Shown: positions 54,558-64,000 of the stretch, one piece after another | Layout: the number at the start of each line of letters is the position of its first letter | Position numbering within the stretch: the stretch's first letter is position 1 | From: Mastigias papua | Taxonomy: Eukaryota; Cnidaria; Scyphozoa; Rhizostomeae; Mastigiidae | DNA length: 64,000 nucleotides | Assembly (NCBI GenBank): GCA_964019165.1 | Contig: OZ025271.1 | Coordinates: 3,372,501-3,436,500, forward strand | Direction: 5' to 3' | Made by a program: the position numbers and the translations under genes | Notes under the pieces: model-generated | What the model was told of the DNA's origin: nothing | The model's database searches: none | The model's input: only the letters and a program-made list of their open reading frames with translations

Positions 54558-56840
54558 AGTAGTTAAGATAAGGCTCCATTATACCCTTATACAAATTATT
54601 AAGTGTGCTAGTTGGAACATATCGCTTAGCATATTTCAACAAGCTAAGAGCCCGCGAAATCTTAGTTTGGATGTTCTTGATTTGGCTATCCCATTTTAAA
54701 TTATCATCAATCATTATGCCAAGATATTTAGTTTCGTTCACAAACCCAATATCATCATTTCCTAAATTGAAACTTGGATTAAGAGACGATGTTTTCTTTA
54801 TATGACTTAGATTTTGTTTTGAGCCAATTATCATTCCTTGAGTTTAATGACGTTTAATGAGAGTTTATTCCCGCGAAGCCATTCATTGGGACTTGCAAGT
54901 TCCGCATTGACAATAGCATTCAGTTCCTCCATATCATCAGAGGCGTAACATATGGTAGCATCATCAGCGTACATTGTAGCATGGGTCTTTTCAGTGCAAA
55001 GGGCAGATTATTGATATACAGTATAAAGAGGAGAGGCCTAAGGCATGAACCCTGTGGTACTCCTATTTCTATGGCCTGAATTTCGGAGGAGACACCATTA
55101 ACATTGCAGAACTGCTTACGATTATTTAAATATGAACGGAACCAATCATGTTCAATGCCTTTGATGCCATAGTGAAGCATTTTCGCTAACAGCATATCAT
55201 GATCAACAGTGTCGAACGCCTTTTTTAGATCAATGAATATTGCAGCGTTGAGTAGATTCAAGCAAACATGCTATGACCGAGTACAAAGCTCGGAAACCCG
55301 ACTGATGCATGTACAGATGTTTATTTCTATCAAGTTGATGATCATATACCTATTATCATATATCATATTACCTATTATCATATATCATATTACCTATTAT
55401 CATATATCATATTACCTATTATCATATATCATATTACCTATTATCATATATCATATTACCTATTATCATATATCATATTACCTATTATCATATATCATAT
55501 TACCTATCAGTATAGCTGATCATATACCTATTATCATATATCATATTTCTATCAGTATAGCTGATCATATACCTATTATCATATATCATATTACCTATTA
55601 TCATATATCATATTTCTATCAGTATAGCTGATCATATACCAATTTTTCGAACAACCTGGATACAACAGGAAGAACGGAGATGGGTCTGTAGTTAGACCGA
55701 TCGTCACGCTCTCCACTCTTGAAAGTAGGCGCAACACGTGCAGTTTTCCAACTATCAAGAAATTTGCCGGCATTAATAGAAGAGTTGAAGATACTGCAAA
55801 GAGATTGTGAAAGAATGGGAAAAGCAACATTGATAAAATGACTGGCTATACCGTCAGATCCAAATCCAAATGATTTCTTGATTCTACCAAGGGCCCTTCA
55901 GCATTTGCACCATCAATCACTCGAAGTTGGTAGTGTTCTCATTAATTGTATACTCATTAGACAGAAGTAGGTTAGGTTGCGGCGGTATCACATCTTGAAG
56001 CTATTTACCGATATTACAAAAGTAATCATTCATAGCTCGGGAGACTTGAGCTGGTTCATTGATCACATGGTCATCTACTTTTACGCTGTCGATGTTTGTA
56101 GTTTTGGACCTCTTATTCTGCAGTTGATTAATAGTTTTCCAAGAGTCCTTTAAGTTGCCTCTATAAGAAGCGATTTTATTTGAGAAATAGTCTCTCTTCA
56201 GTTGTTTGTTGAGATTGTTAACCTTATTACGCAAATGCCTGTAAGAACTCATAAGAATAGATGACTCATTTTTTACTGCTGCAATCTTTAGTTTATCCCT
56301 CAAGCGAGCTAACTTTTTTAACTTAGTGGTCAACCAAGGGGTGAATTTATCCAAAACGCTCATAGTTCGCAGGGGAGCATATTTCTCAATGATTAACGAA
56401 AGTATATGTGTCCATTCCTCTACGGCTGAATTCACATTATTACTAGAGGTAACAATTTGATGTCAATCGATTTGACGTAGATTCGAGCGAAATTTTTCGC
56501 TATTGAAATTTTTCATTTTTCTAGAGGTGATGGTGTCTTTTGATAGAACTCATGAATTTCCCTATACAGTACACTGCATAATGGTCACTAAGTGCAACCC
56601 TTAAAACACCCGATTCAAGGATATTCTCAGGGCTACTCACTGCAATATGATCAATCAGGCTAGCAGTGTTCAAAGTCACTGTAGTGGGTTCCTCAATTGG
56701 TTGTTGCAGGCCGAAAGTATCGAAAACGGCTGTCATGTGTATGGCAGCATGGTATGCACTGCTGTTAATGTCAGACACGAGGATTCCTCTACCAACATCA
56801 GCAGTATCCCAATTACTTTTCAGATACTATCAAATATTCG
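54557..56840 (-). pseudogene. Decayed LINE (endonuclease end to RT thumb) with internal minisatellite
   Basis: From 56,780 down: end of the endonuclease (LQQPIEEPTTVTLNTASLID, LSDHYAVY), a linker at 56,001-56,435 (DKFTPWLTTKLKKLARLRDK), RT start near 55,700 (SNYRPISVLPVVSRLFEKL, frame shifted), minisatellite 55,341-55,640, the palm at 54,920-55,261 (DLKKAFDTVDHDML, IEIGVPQGSCLRPLLF) and thumb at 54,560-54,834 (TKYLGIMIDDNLKWDSQI). The catalytic box is destroyed by a shift after INNLPFAL. Same family as 25.7-29.4 kb. Its upstream end abuts the DNA transposon at 56.85 kb. Confidence 0.85.
55341..55640. repeat. 22-bp minisatellite inside a LINE RT
   Basis: Seven to eight nearly perfect 22-base units (CCTATTATCATATATCATATTA), then three higher-order units that include TCAGTATAGCTGATCATATA. 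The TAGCTGATCATATACC word is the LINE's own sequence coding for the YDQLY-type end of the RT start block, so the array seems to have grown from the LINE. Confidence 0.9.
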
Positions 56841-56851
56841 GGTATAGAGCA

Positions 56852-56993
56852 GAAATACATTGATTTTCTGTTACTTTGGAGTATTTTACATTAAAAATCT
56901 CATCATATAGAAAGCTTGCATATATCGAGATCTCGATCGTATACAGTTGAAATACATTGATTTTCTATTAGTTTGGACAAATTTACATTAAAA
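56852..56993. repeat. 45-bp direct repeats around the left TIR
   Basis: GAAATACATTGATTTTCT...TACATTAAAA occurs at 56,852-56,896 and 56,949-56,993 (40 of 45 identical). The left TIR lies between them, which makes the true left end of the transposon ambiguous. Confidence 0.75.
56894..56943 (+). repeat. Left terminal inverted repeat
   Basis: Begins AAAATCTCATCATATAGAAA; pairs with 63,115-63,164 with five mismatches in 50. Confidence 0.85.
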
Positions 56994-57191
56994 TACACTG
57001 AAATCACTTTGTAGGATATTTCCTATATACGTTATATACGTTTAAATGAAATCTTTGCATGCCAAGCAGGCGAGTGCCTTTCTTGTACAGCATTGACCTA
57101 GCAGATTTAATGACATGTGAGGTCTCTGTGAGTTGTCTTCAATATCAATACCTCTTCTCAATAGCCAGCTCGTTAGTTCTGTTTCGTAGAT

Positions 57192-57578
57192 TTAAGGCAG
57201 CATTTCGTATTCTCCATCAAAATAATGTGCATTGCAATTCATGACAAACTTGATCTGTTGTTTGATTCCTGACATATTGCGACTGGTAATATTTCTTATA
57301 TCTTGTTGAAAAAACACAAGTAGGTCTGGCCGTTTTCCAGCACAAATCTCAAACAATTCTTCCATTCCAGTTGACATAAATGTTCTTGCTTCTTTTATCA
57401 TGCCATGAATTTTCTCACTGGGCATGAATGTTTCGGCATCCTCCGTAATTGTCTGGCACACAAGACTGTTTGCAAAGTTTAGATGAAGCGCTATGGGTAA
57501 ATTTTCGTTCGATTCTAGATTATCTAAGTATATCCATGCTACTTCAGAAATTTCGGCTACTTGTTCATCTTTTCCCAT
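57192..57578 (-). pseudogene. C-terminal tail of the protease-bearing transposon protein
   Basis: Open for 128 codons, out of frame with the Ulp1 part just upstream. Contains AEISEVAWIYLDNLE and LLVFFQQDIRNITSRNMSG. I do not recognise a domain. It ends 250 bases before the left TIR, so it is probably the natural C-terminus of the element's protein. Confidence 0.45.
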
Positions 57579-57583
57579 AAAGC

Positions 57584-58030
57584 CTATACCAGAAATCTGT
57601 TGGTCTTAAAGCATTCCCAAACGTTTAGGCAACGTTTCTCGAGTTCATTATGCACTTCATGACGCTGATGCAATACATTTACACGTACTGGAATATAGGA
57701 AGGGCACATAACAATAAATTTTAGTAGCATACATACGTAAATTCCGCAGCTAGTTGCATCTTCTTGCTTTGGAAAGTGTTCATCATCGGCCATGAGTTTG
57801 TATACCTTAACTGCACTTGTATTGTTGTATTTCAAGGCAGCATACATATTGATGTATCGTGTAAACTAATCGTGTTCAGTTCTGTCAATCTTGCCACACA
57901 GTTGATCTATGTATGTAAAAAATGATGTTTCAAAGTCATACACCATCCCAACCCAATGCATACCTGCTTGACACCACGCAGTAATGGCATAATCATAAAG
58001 ATCTGGGTCAGCAGAGTCGTCGCGTCTAAT
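57584..58030 (-). pseudogene. Ulp1/SENP-like cysteine protease domain
   Basis: The minus strand reads AWCQAGMHWVGMVYDFET, with the HW pair of the catalytic histidine, then TYIDQL with the catalytic aspartate (family text YxDSL), a stop, and FPKQEDATSCGIYVCMLLKF with the glutamine and cysteine positions (family: Q....DCG). So histidine, aspartate, glutamine and cysteine are all present in the right order and spacing, in two frames. Ulp1 enzymes remove SUMO or related tags. Within transposons their role is unproved. Interrupted by a stop near 57,870. Confidence 0.7.
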
Positions 58031-58300
58031 GGCCATTTTTTTGAAGCTGTTCTTCGTGAGCTCTGGCGATTTCTTTGTATGGAGGACATGTGTCTGAATT
58101 ATAAGAACTCTCTTTTTCTATCTGATTTGCAGCATTGGCGATTAATAGCATATATCCATCCATCTTCCACTGTGCAAAATATCATTCAGTGAGTTCTTTT
58201 TTATATTGGCCCATTGCTGCTGAAAGGAAGATTGAACGTGTATATCTTCTTTTGCATTGACTTGAATTGATCTGCTGTACGCTTTTCTTGCTACACAATA

Positions 58301-58780
58301 CTAGTGATGCAATGTCTTCCTGTTATACCAGGGTTTCTTTTCGATGTAGTATGCACTGGGATGACTGTTCACTTTATGCAGTATTGCTATATAGTCTTGA
58401 AGCAGAAACTGAACGTCATCACTTTTCATGTATTCTGACAATTCTGTCGTTTTTACACTAGTTGTACATTCATATTGAGCAATTAACTCCTCGTGATGGC
58501 CCAATGAAACGAGCATCTGTTTTTGAAATAGAATAGAGATAGAGAATTTGATATGCTTTTGTCAAATGCCCTTCACCTAAACATATGCTTCCATGCTCCT
58601 GTTGCAGTTCATGTGAGGAAATACCATCTGTTGTGCAATGGAGTTAATGCGTGCGAAACTATGATGTTTGTACTGCATCTGCTTTGGCAATCTGGTATAT
58701 GGCAGACTCTGTAACTTTTTCCTAGCCATTTCAGAGCTGCTTGTATATCTTCTTGAAGTAGCGATTAGACTGTTATATTC
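58301..58780 (-). pseudogene. Linker between USP- and Ulp1-like domains
   Basis: Two open pieces (58,577-58,777 and 58,301-58,516) with no recognised domain; text includes MARKKLQSLPYTRLPKQMQY and YMKSDDVQFLLQDYIAIL. Helical character. Separated by stops. Confidence 0.4.
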
Positions 58781-60031
58781 TATATTACTTTTAGATACGA
58801 TGATGAACTGTTGCAACGGTGGTATTTCATATGTTCGATTGCTATAATATCACTCTGCACTGGATATGACAAGGCACTTTTCATGTACTCTGCGAAACAG
58901 TAGTGAAACATAGCCTTGTGTGGTTTCGGAAGCAAACGTTGAGAGAGCTCTCGAGCAAGAACCCAAAGAACTGCGTGATGTTCTGTTGGTGTCAGGTCGC
59001 TCTTCCACTTCCTATCTTCCAGTTCAATACGTTTAAAGATGCCGTTCAATCTGCTACTGGGGATTTTATAGGAAATTACGGACAGCAAGGCAAAATTGTG
59101 TTGTTCCATGTCTGCAACGATATCAAATCTTTCATACAGCAAGATATAGGCGTCAGTTTCCAATCTAACTTCCTCTGGCGTTGTTCTTTCATGTATCGAT
59201 GATCCATTTAAGGTGAACATAATTTCCTTGATATAAATAATTGTCGAGTAGTGTCCGACATGTGGAGAGGAACCATGGTGGGCTATCACAGCACGCAAAA
59301 TATACACTGAGCACTCCCTTTCACATTGGTTCTTCTCAAAGCAGCTGTTGATTACAGTAGAGTCAGCGCTGACTTTATTTGAATGTTCGTAAAGATCAAC
59401 CACATTGGTGAAGAATATAAGAGACAAATCTTTTTGCTCTTTCCCATCCGAAGCAGAACACCGTTTTATCATTGTCACAAGAACTTTAGGAAATGTCTGT
59501 ATTACTTTTCCATGCCCTGTTAAATGTCATATGAATCAATTCACATATAATTGCATTTATTACAATTGGTAGAAAAAGTACATTGTCAACAGCATTTACC
59601 TTAATCATTTCTTGCTTTCCGCATTTAAAGCATGTAGATATTTCTGAAAATTGTGCACCAAATTGCGTATCGTCAATTGCAGAAATTTCTTCAATCATTT
59701 TGCACAGCAAAAAAGAGGTATCATTTTGACGTCCGAAGTGCAACTCCAAACCAAAATCTCGCGATAAATGACGTAGGCAGCTATCACCTATGCCTTCATT
59801 GATAAACCTCTTTTGAAACGGTCTGCTTTGAATTTCAATACGCTCTAGCACTGGAAATGATGCAGTTTCTTTCCCCATGGTCTGCTGCAGCTCCAGCAAC
59901 TCAGTGACATTGCAGCAACAACTTACTGCTTTGACTACCGCATTCAACCAGCAATTGTCCCTTTTATTGGGAATGCTCCTCGTCAATTGTCTAAGTGTCT
60001 GATTTGCACTCTGAGGTAGGCTCTTTAACAT
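58780..60031 (-). pseudogene. USP-type (peptidase C19-like) deubiquitinase domain in a transposon
   Basis: The first part (59,486-60,031) has the cysteine box NKRDNCWLNAVVKAV, matching the N..N.CY.N.....L pattern of USPs, and a CFKCG half of a zinc ribbon. The second part (58,780-59,478), after a shift near 59,480, has the histidine box HHGSSPHVGHYSTIIYI and, 30 residues later, DAYILLYERF, matching the USP end (H.G....GHY, then AY.L.Y.R). Cysteine and histidine of the catalytic pair are thus both kept. The family hydrolyses ubiquitin from proteins. About 90 codons after the domain are unassigned. Domain size, about 300 residues, is normal for a compact USP. Confidence 0.72.
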
Positions 60032-60582
60032 TTAAATATGACAGACAGCAGCGGTCGTTCTTGTAACCTTGCATCCATGTTTCTCACTATGTTCGATGTG
60101 GTCATGCTCGGTCTTGAAAGGCATTATGTAACCCATGCCCTCCTTTGTAGCACTCTCAGGGCCAATAGATGAATGGTCATCTTCCAATTTTGTTCTTCTA
60201 ATTTTGGCAGGACTTGTTTGCTCTCTTGCTGCTGTCTTCACAACTTTCATTACGATTAACGCCTTATTTTTGGGTGACTGTTGGAAGTATCCTTTGTTGG
60301 TTGTCATATAATCATATAATCATTAGTTTACGTTGGTTTACAGAGACCAGTATTAGTAAATACTAATTCAGACAGTGAAAATGTCAGTGAAAATCCTTTT
60401 CGATTCTTGTCCCATTTCTCTTCTATTAGTGCAACATTTGAAATCCGTTTCTTCTTTCTTTCTCTAAATTGGCCGCCATATATCCTTTGGATTCCAACAA
60501 GATCTTCCTGTACCTCACGTGCAAAGTCATCAAGTGGCATTTTTATTTTTCCTCCTAGCTGCTGGTTGAAGAGAACTCCCAT
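60032..60582 (-). pseudogene. Basic linker or N-terminal part of the protease protein
   Basis: Two open pieces: 60,328-60,582 (QLGGKIKMPLDDFAREVQED, RERKKKRISNVALIEEKW) and 60,032-60,307 (lysine-rich, PAKIRRTKLEDDHSSIG, then HDHIEHSEKHGCKV). The lysine/arginine clusters could be nuclear localisation signals. No named domain. Confidence 0.4.
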
Positions 60583-60689
60583 TCTGCGCTCACAAACACC
60601 AATAGTTCTTTTGTCTTTTAGGAAACCTTTGAAGTTGTCAGCTGTAATGTTTATAAGTAATAATTATGATTGATATCTTAATCCCTGTA

Positions 60690-61365
60690 TATATGTAATC
60701 CTTGTAGCCCTGTTATTTTAGTTATGATTAGAGACAAGCAAGAGATATACACGCGTTTATTCACCTCGTCTAGTAGTGTTTAGCAGAACAATAAATCAGC
60801 AAGCTTGTTCCCCTGAAGATGCGTTTTTCATTATATTCCATGTATGCTTCGCTTTCACCGTGCCTTGTTAGATTGTCAAGCAGTATGCCAGACCATAAAG
60901 ACATAGTTCCCATTAGTCGTTAAGTGATGTCTGTGACAAACTGGGGTTTTTAGTAGATGTTCTCTATTGTCCTCCTCTCCATAGATTCTACCTGATGATG
61001 AAAAGCACGCAACTTAATAATTGAAACAAAATCTTTGCAAACTGAAAATAGTAAACACTATGGGCTTCGGGCAAGGATGAGGATCACTGTCTTTTAGGGG
61101 TAACTTCCTCTAAAGTAAACCAGATGCTAGTGTCTTAAATGAGTCAACACTCTGGCTTTCAAAGAGAGATGACGAGAAATTACGCTAGAACTGAATGCAG
61201 CTTCAGAATATGCCTTGACTTTTCTATACATATTAAATAACATTCTAGGTCTGTAGACAGTTGATTTGAACAACCTTGCTTTAGTTATGCATGTAAATAG
61301 CAACTTTAAACATAGATCAAATAAAGTACCTTCTTTTGTTCTAATGTGCTCAACTTCTGGAAGTG
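60690..61365. other. Non-coding gap inside the transposon
   Basis: No coding run on the minus strand connects the transposase relic to the protease relic. It may be an intron, an intergenic region between two transposon genes, or decay. Confidence 0.4.
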
Positions 61366-61368
61366 TTT

Positions 61369-62920
61369 TCAGAAGGGGGGTGTCATCGTGGCTTCTAACA
61401 CATCTTTTTCAGTACCTCCTCGGACTTTCAAATCCACCTGCATTTCTTCAAGCTTACTGTTATCCACATTAATGGCATTTTCTTTCATGCTAAAATCGAT
61501 TGTTTCCATATACATGTTCAGAGATTTCACATCTGCAGCTAGCCGATCACATGAACTTCTTGTATGACTTATACGAATAAGTATTGAAAATAGATCTTCT
61601 ATAGCTTCTAAGTTATCAGCGTTCATCAATAGACTGCGCAACCACATTGCAAATCGAATGCACTCTTTGGATTTTAAATGCTGTTTAGCCAAAGCCCCCA
61701 CATCTCTTAAGAAGTGAAACGCACAATCATGTACATTCATTTTCAACAAATCTGAATGAATTGAATCCGCTTCACCAGCCACTATCCTCCAAGCACGTTC
61801 AATGACATCCGGATGTGATTCACGGTTAATTACGTGTAGTCCAGCCAAAATGAAGACCATTGATCTATCATTGTTAATTTCAACCGGCATATAAAGATTC
61901 CTTGCGCCAAATACCTTTTTTCATAATGCCTGAATAGTTCTAGCCAATTCTCCACATCAGGTACAGTGTGGCTATCACTCAGCATTATTGAAAGAGGAAC
62001 ACTGACACTCCCATTTACCCATTAACTGATGGGGTGTTCCAAATCATCACAATTGTTGGAATAACACTAAATTTAATCTTTGTCTTATTGTCGCTGTTCT
62101 TGTTCTCAAGGGCTTTTTCCTCCGCAAATTTAATCAAACGTGCTACTTCATCTGTGTGAATTCTCTTCTTTATTCTCCCCTTCTTACGCAATTTGGCGAA
62201 AAAGTTGAAAGCTTTTGCCAACATTTGATCTATTGCCAGCTGCACTTGCTTCCTCTGTCAGGTTTGCCATCCACTTCACTCTTTCTTTGTAGGCTTTATG
62301 CCTATCACCAAGTCTTTCTTGCATTTCTACTCGATCTTTCCCAACTATCGGTCTTGTGTGTAGCTCATCTATCTTATGGTGTACTTTGTTTCCTTTGAAA
62401 AAAATAGTTCCTCTTAAATTGCCGTATAGAACTATCCTTACATCCTTTACAAGACATGAAGAATACTTGCATTATCCATAAGCTCTGAGCAATATTCCAT
62501 CGACCTGCTCTGGTTGTGTACACTTTGCACTGACATAATGCCTTATGAACATTATTTTACAGTTAGGATTGTGCTCCTCTATAATTCTCGTGAAGAAATT
62601 GCACCATTCTCTAGTCTGGAATACATGAGCATTTACTCGAGATTCCATCACAAGTTTCTGTCAATCATCCTTAGTCACTTCAAAATAGCACAATTCGGAT
62701 ACCTCTACCTCGAAAAAGGTTTCTGGAAGACGGTAATGACTTCAAGCTTCTAATTTGTCATGTGATATTACCTCATTTGTCCAGAAATTCTCTGTCCAGA
62801 AATTCTCTGTTACTGCATTTTCTTCACTAATGATAGTGCATTCACTCCATATCTGCTGCATATTATTGTGAATGTTCTGTACGCAATCCTTTGCTTTTAC
62901 TGGGGTTCATTTCATCTCCA
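61369..62920 (-). pseudogene. Mutator-like transposase, decayed
   Basis: Reading from 62,920 down through shifts: an N-terminal region with EWCNFFTRIIEEHNPNCKI, HYVSAKC and, after a stop, CKYSSCLVKDVRIVLYG (cysteine pairs of a possible zinc-binding domain), then DELHTRPIVGKDRVEMQERL, then PLSIMLSDSHTVPDVENWLE and MPVEINNDRSMVFILAGLHV. The last two match the MULE core layout, with a PxxxMLxxxHT strand and then an E...D.S box that supplies a catalytic aspartate. After it come DCAFHFLRDVGALAKQHL and an alpha-helical tail to 61,369. At least three shifts and two stops. The first aspartate is not confidently placed. Known function of the family is cut-and-paste transposition. Confidence 0.6.
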
Positions 62921-63114
62921 TTGCTTTCTAACTTCATCGATGTGCCCATCGCTCTTTCAAGATTTTTTTATCTCATCATATTCATTGGCAAATGAATTGT
63001 ATTTCCCCTATGGATGTATTTGAAACAAAATGTTTCCTCAGAGCAGTTTGCTAGGGCAAAATGGAATATCAGCTTTCTGGCTAGGCTTTGATTTGAAAAT
63101 ATATCAATAAAATA

Positions 63115-63164
63115 TATACGATAGAGAATTCGATATATGCGAGTTTTCTATATGATGAGATTTT
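63115..63164 (-). repeat. Right terminal inverted repeat
   Basis: Inverse of 56,894-56,943 (45 of 50 positions). The outer end is at 63,164, in a GATGAGATTTT context. Confidence 0.85.
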
Positions 63165-63169
63165 AGTAC

Positions 63170-64000
63170 AGAACCCTTCTGTCAAATGCTGTACTCATCA
63201 GAGGCGTGGGCTGGGTAGAAGAATTTTGATACAAAGTGATGCCAATTGTTTGCAATTTAAGAGTGTACAAACGAACAGAAAGGCAATGTAGTTCTACTCT
63301 ATTCCCTGAAGTTTTTCTATTGTCTGAAAGGTATGGGGATGCTGCTTATAGAGGAATCCTCATGTTTCTTCTTCATTTCGTCGTGGTGCGCCCTGCAGGT
63401 TTCGATCGCAGATCGTTGTGCGGGTAATTTCTTAGTTGTAATGTGAAATATAGCCACAGACTACTGACGTGAAATAAGGAAGATCAATCTTGATTATCTG
63501 TCTGACAAAGTCTGTAGCTCCTGTCAGGAATCTACAAGCGTGCTGGATTTACAGCGCTAACAAACGTACGGGCCGAAGTCATGCTGGTAGTATTCGTTCG
63601 ATGTTCACTACGTTATGCCTCCTAGGATTTGCTTCGGATACGCTATCCGAACATGGGAGTGCTAGTAATGGTACTAGGATAAGCCTTTTGCAGTTTATGG
63701 CGTAGTTTACTTCTAGTAAGAGAGGAGTCCTGTTTAAATATAGTAAAGTATGAATGCTCTTAACCTGTCGATACTGTTTCGACGGTGGTGACAGTTTGCA
63801 GGCTGAAAAAGTGAGGGCTGGCTTGACGCAACCTCTTTCCTATCAATGCTATACAAATCAGGATGACTGAGCAGTGAAAGTCAATAGAGAGTATCTAGAT
63901 ATGTTATTCACTAACTCAGTGCGGATACTCACGGGTGGAGTGGTTTCCAACAATCTTCACAAAGATATGACAGTTCTAGGGGGTGGTCGCTAAAGGTTTT
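63170..64000. other. No gene recognised
   Basis: Open frames at 63,236-63,427 and 63,490-63,705 have no known domain and no splice support. No repeat identified. The right flank does not visibly resume the LINE found left of the transposon. Confidence 0.4.

Larger units (their letters stand above)
56894..63164 (-). mobile_element. 6.3-kb Mutator-like DNA transposon carrying USP- and Ulp1-like protease domains
   Basis: Bounded by 50-bp inverted repeats (56,894-56,943 and 63,115-63,164; 45 of 50 match). All coding relics run on the minus strand in this order: cysteine-containing N-terminal region and transposase (62,900-61,370), a gap that may be an intron or decay (61,370-60,600), a basic linker (60,582-60,032), a USP-like domain (60,031-59,120), a linker, a Ulp1-like domain (about 58,030-57,590) and a tail to 57,192. 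The frame is broken at least eight times, so this copy is dead. TIR length and transposase text fit a MULE-type element; KDZ/Zisupton elements, which also carry Ulp1, are the alternative. No clear target-site duplication was found. Confidence 0.75.

Noticed and set aside
58541..58590. Internal copy of the right transposon end (GATAGAGAATTTGATATGC)
   Set aside because: Only a short partial match to 63,119-63,140, within range of chance in AT-rich DNA.
1..64000. CRISPR arrays, bacterial operons or phage genes
   Set aside because: No spaced direct repeats and no bacterial gene organisation; introns and LINEs show a eukaryotic nuclear genome.

Overview
The window is nuclear DNA of a multicellular animal. 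It is AT-rich, with spliced genes on GT-AG introns of up to about 5 kb, a microsomal cytochrome P450 of the CYP2 clan, many non-LTR retrotransposons (LINEs), Penelope-like elements (PLEs) with GIY-YIG endonuclease and hammerhead ribozyme, a tRNA-derived SINE, and several DNA transposons. The mix resembles an aquatic invertebrate, perhaps a cnidarian, but nothing here proves the phylum. No prokaryotic, organellar or CRISPR features are seen.

Layout. 0-12 kb: a degenerate repeat (about 0.95-1.9 kb), a decayed LINE (3.2-4.4 kb), a PLE remnant (5.9-6.4 kb), a degenerate exon-like repeat family (6.6-7.9 and 10.5-11.5 kb) and a LINE 3' end (8.8-10.1 kb). 13-17 kb: a cluster of nested LINE fragments, one holding a 78-bp MITE with a 9-bp target duplication. 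17-20 kb: a minus-strand gene for a secreted orphan protein (signal-peptide exon at 19,499-19,532, main exon at 18,047-18,884) and a related downstream exon; a paralogue of that last exon sits alone at 29.95 kb. 20-33 kb: repeats, a fold-back element, a long decayed LINE (25.7-29.4 kb) carrying a hairpin MITE and a PLE piece, and a LINE 3' end.

33.6-43.4 kb holds the best-supported host gene: a three-exon P450 on the minus strand, 496 codons, with all splice phases matching. Its introns contain an hAT-like transposase relic and a SINE with a 12-bp target duplication. 43.5-47.3 kb is microsatellite, a palindrome, a PLE with a plausible hammerhead ribozyme, and a LINE 3' end. 47.3-51.9 kb is an almost intact CR1/L2-type LINE with esterase ORF1 and endonuclease-RT ORF2. 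54.5-56.8 kb is another decayed LINE, with a minisatellite that grew inside its RT.

56.9-63.2 kb is the most unusual object: a 6.3-kb DNA transposon bounded by 50-bp inverted repeats (45/50 identical). On the minus strand it encodes a Mutator-like transposase relic followed by both a USP-type deubiquitinase-like domain and a Ulp1/SENP-type protease-like domain, each with catalytic motifs still readable through frameshifts. Most remaining sequence is non-coding; I state where I see nothing.
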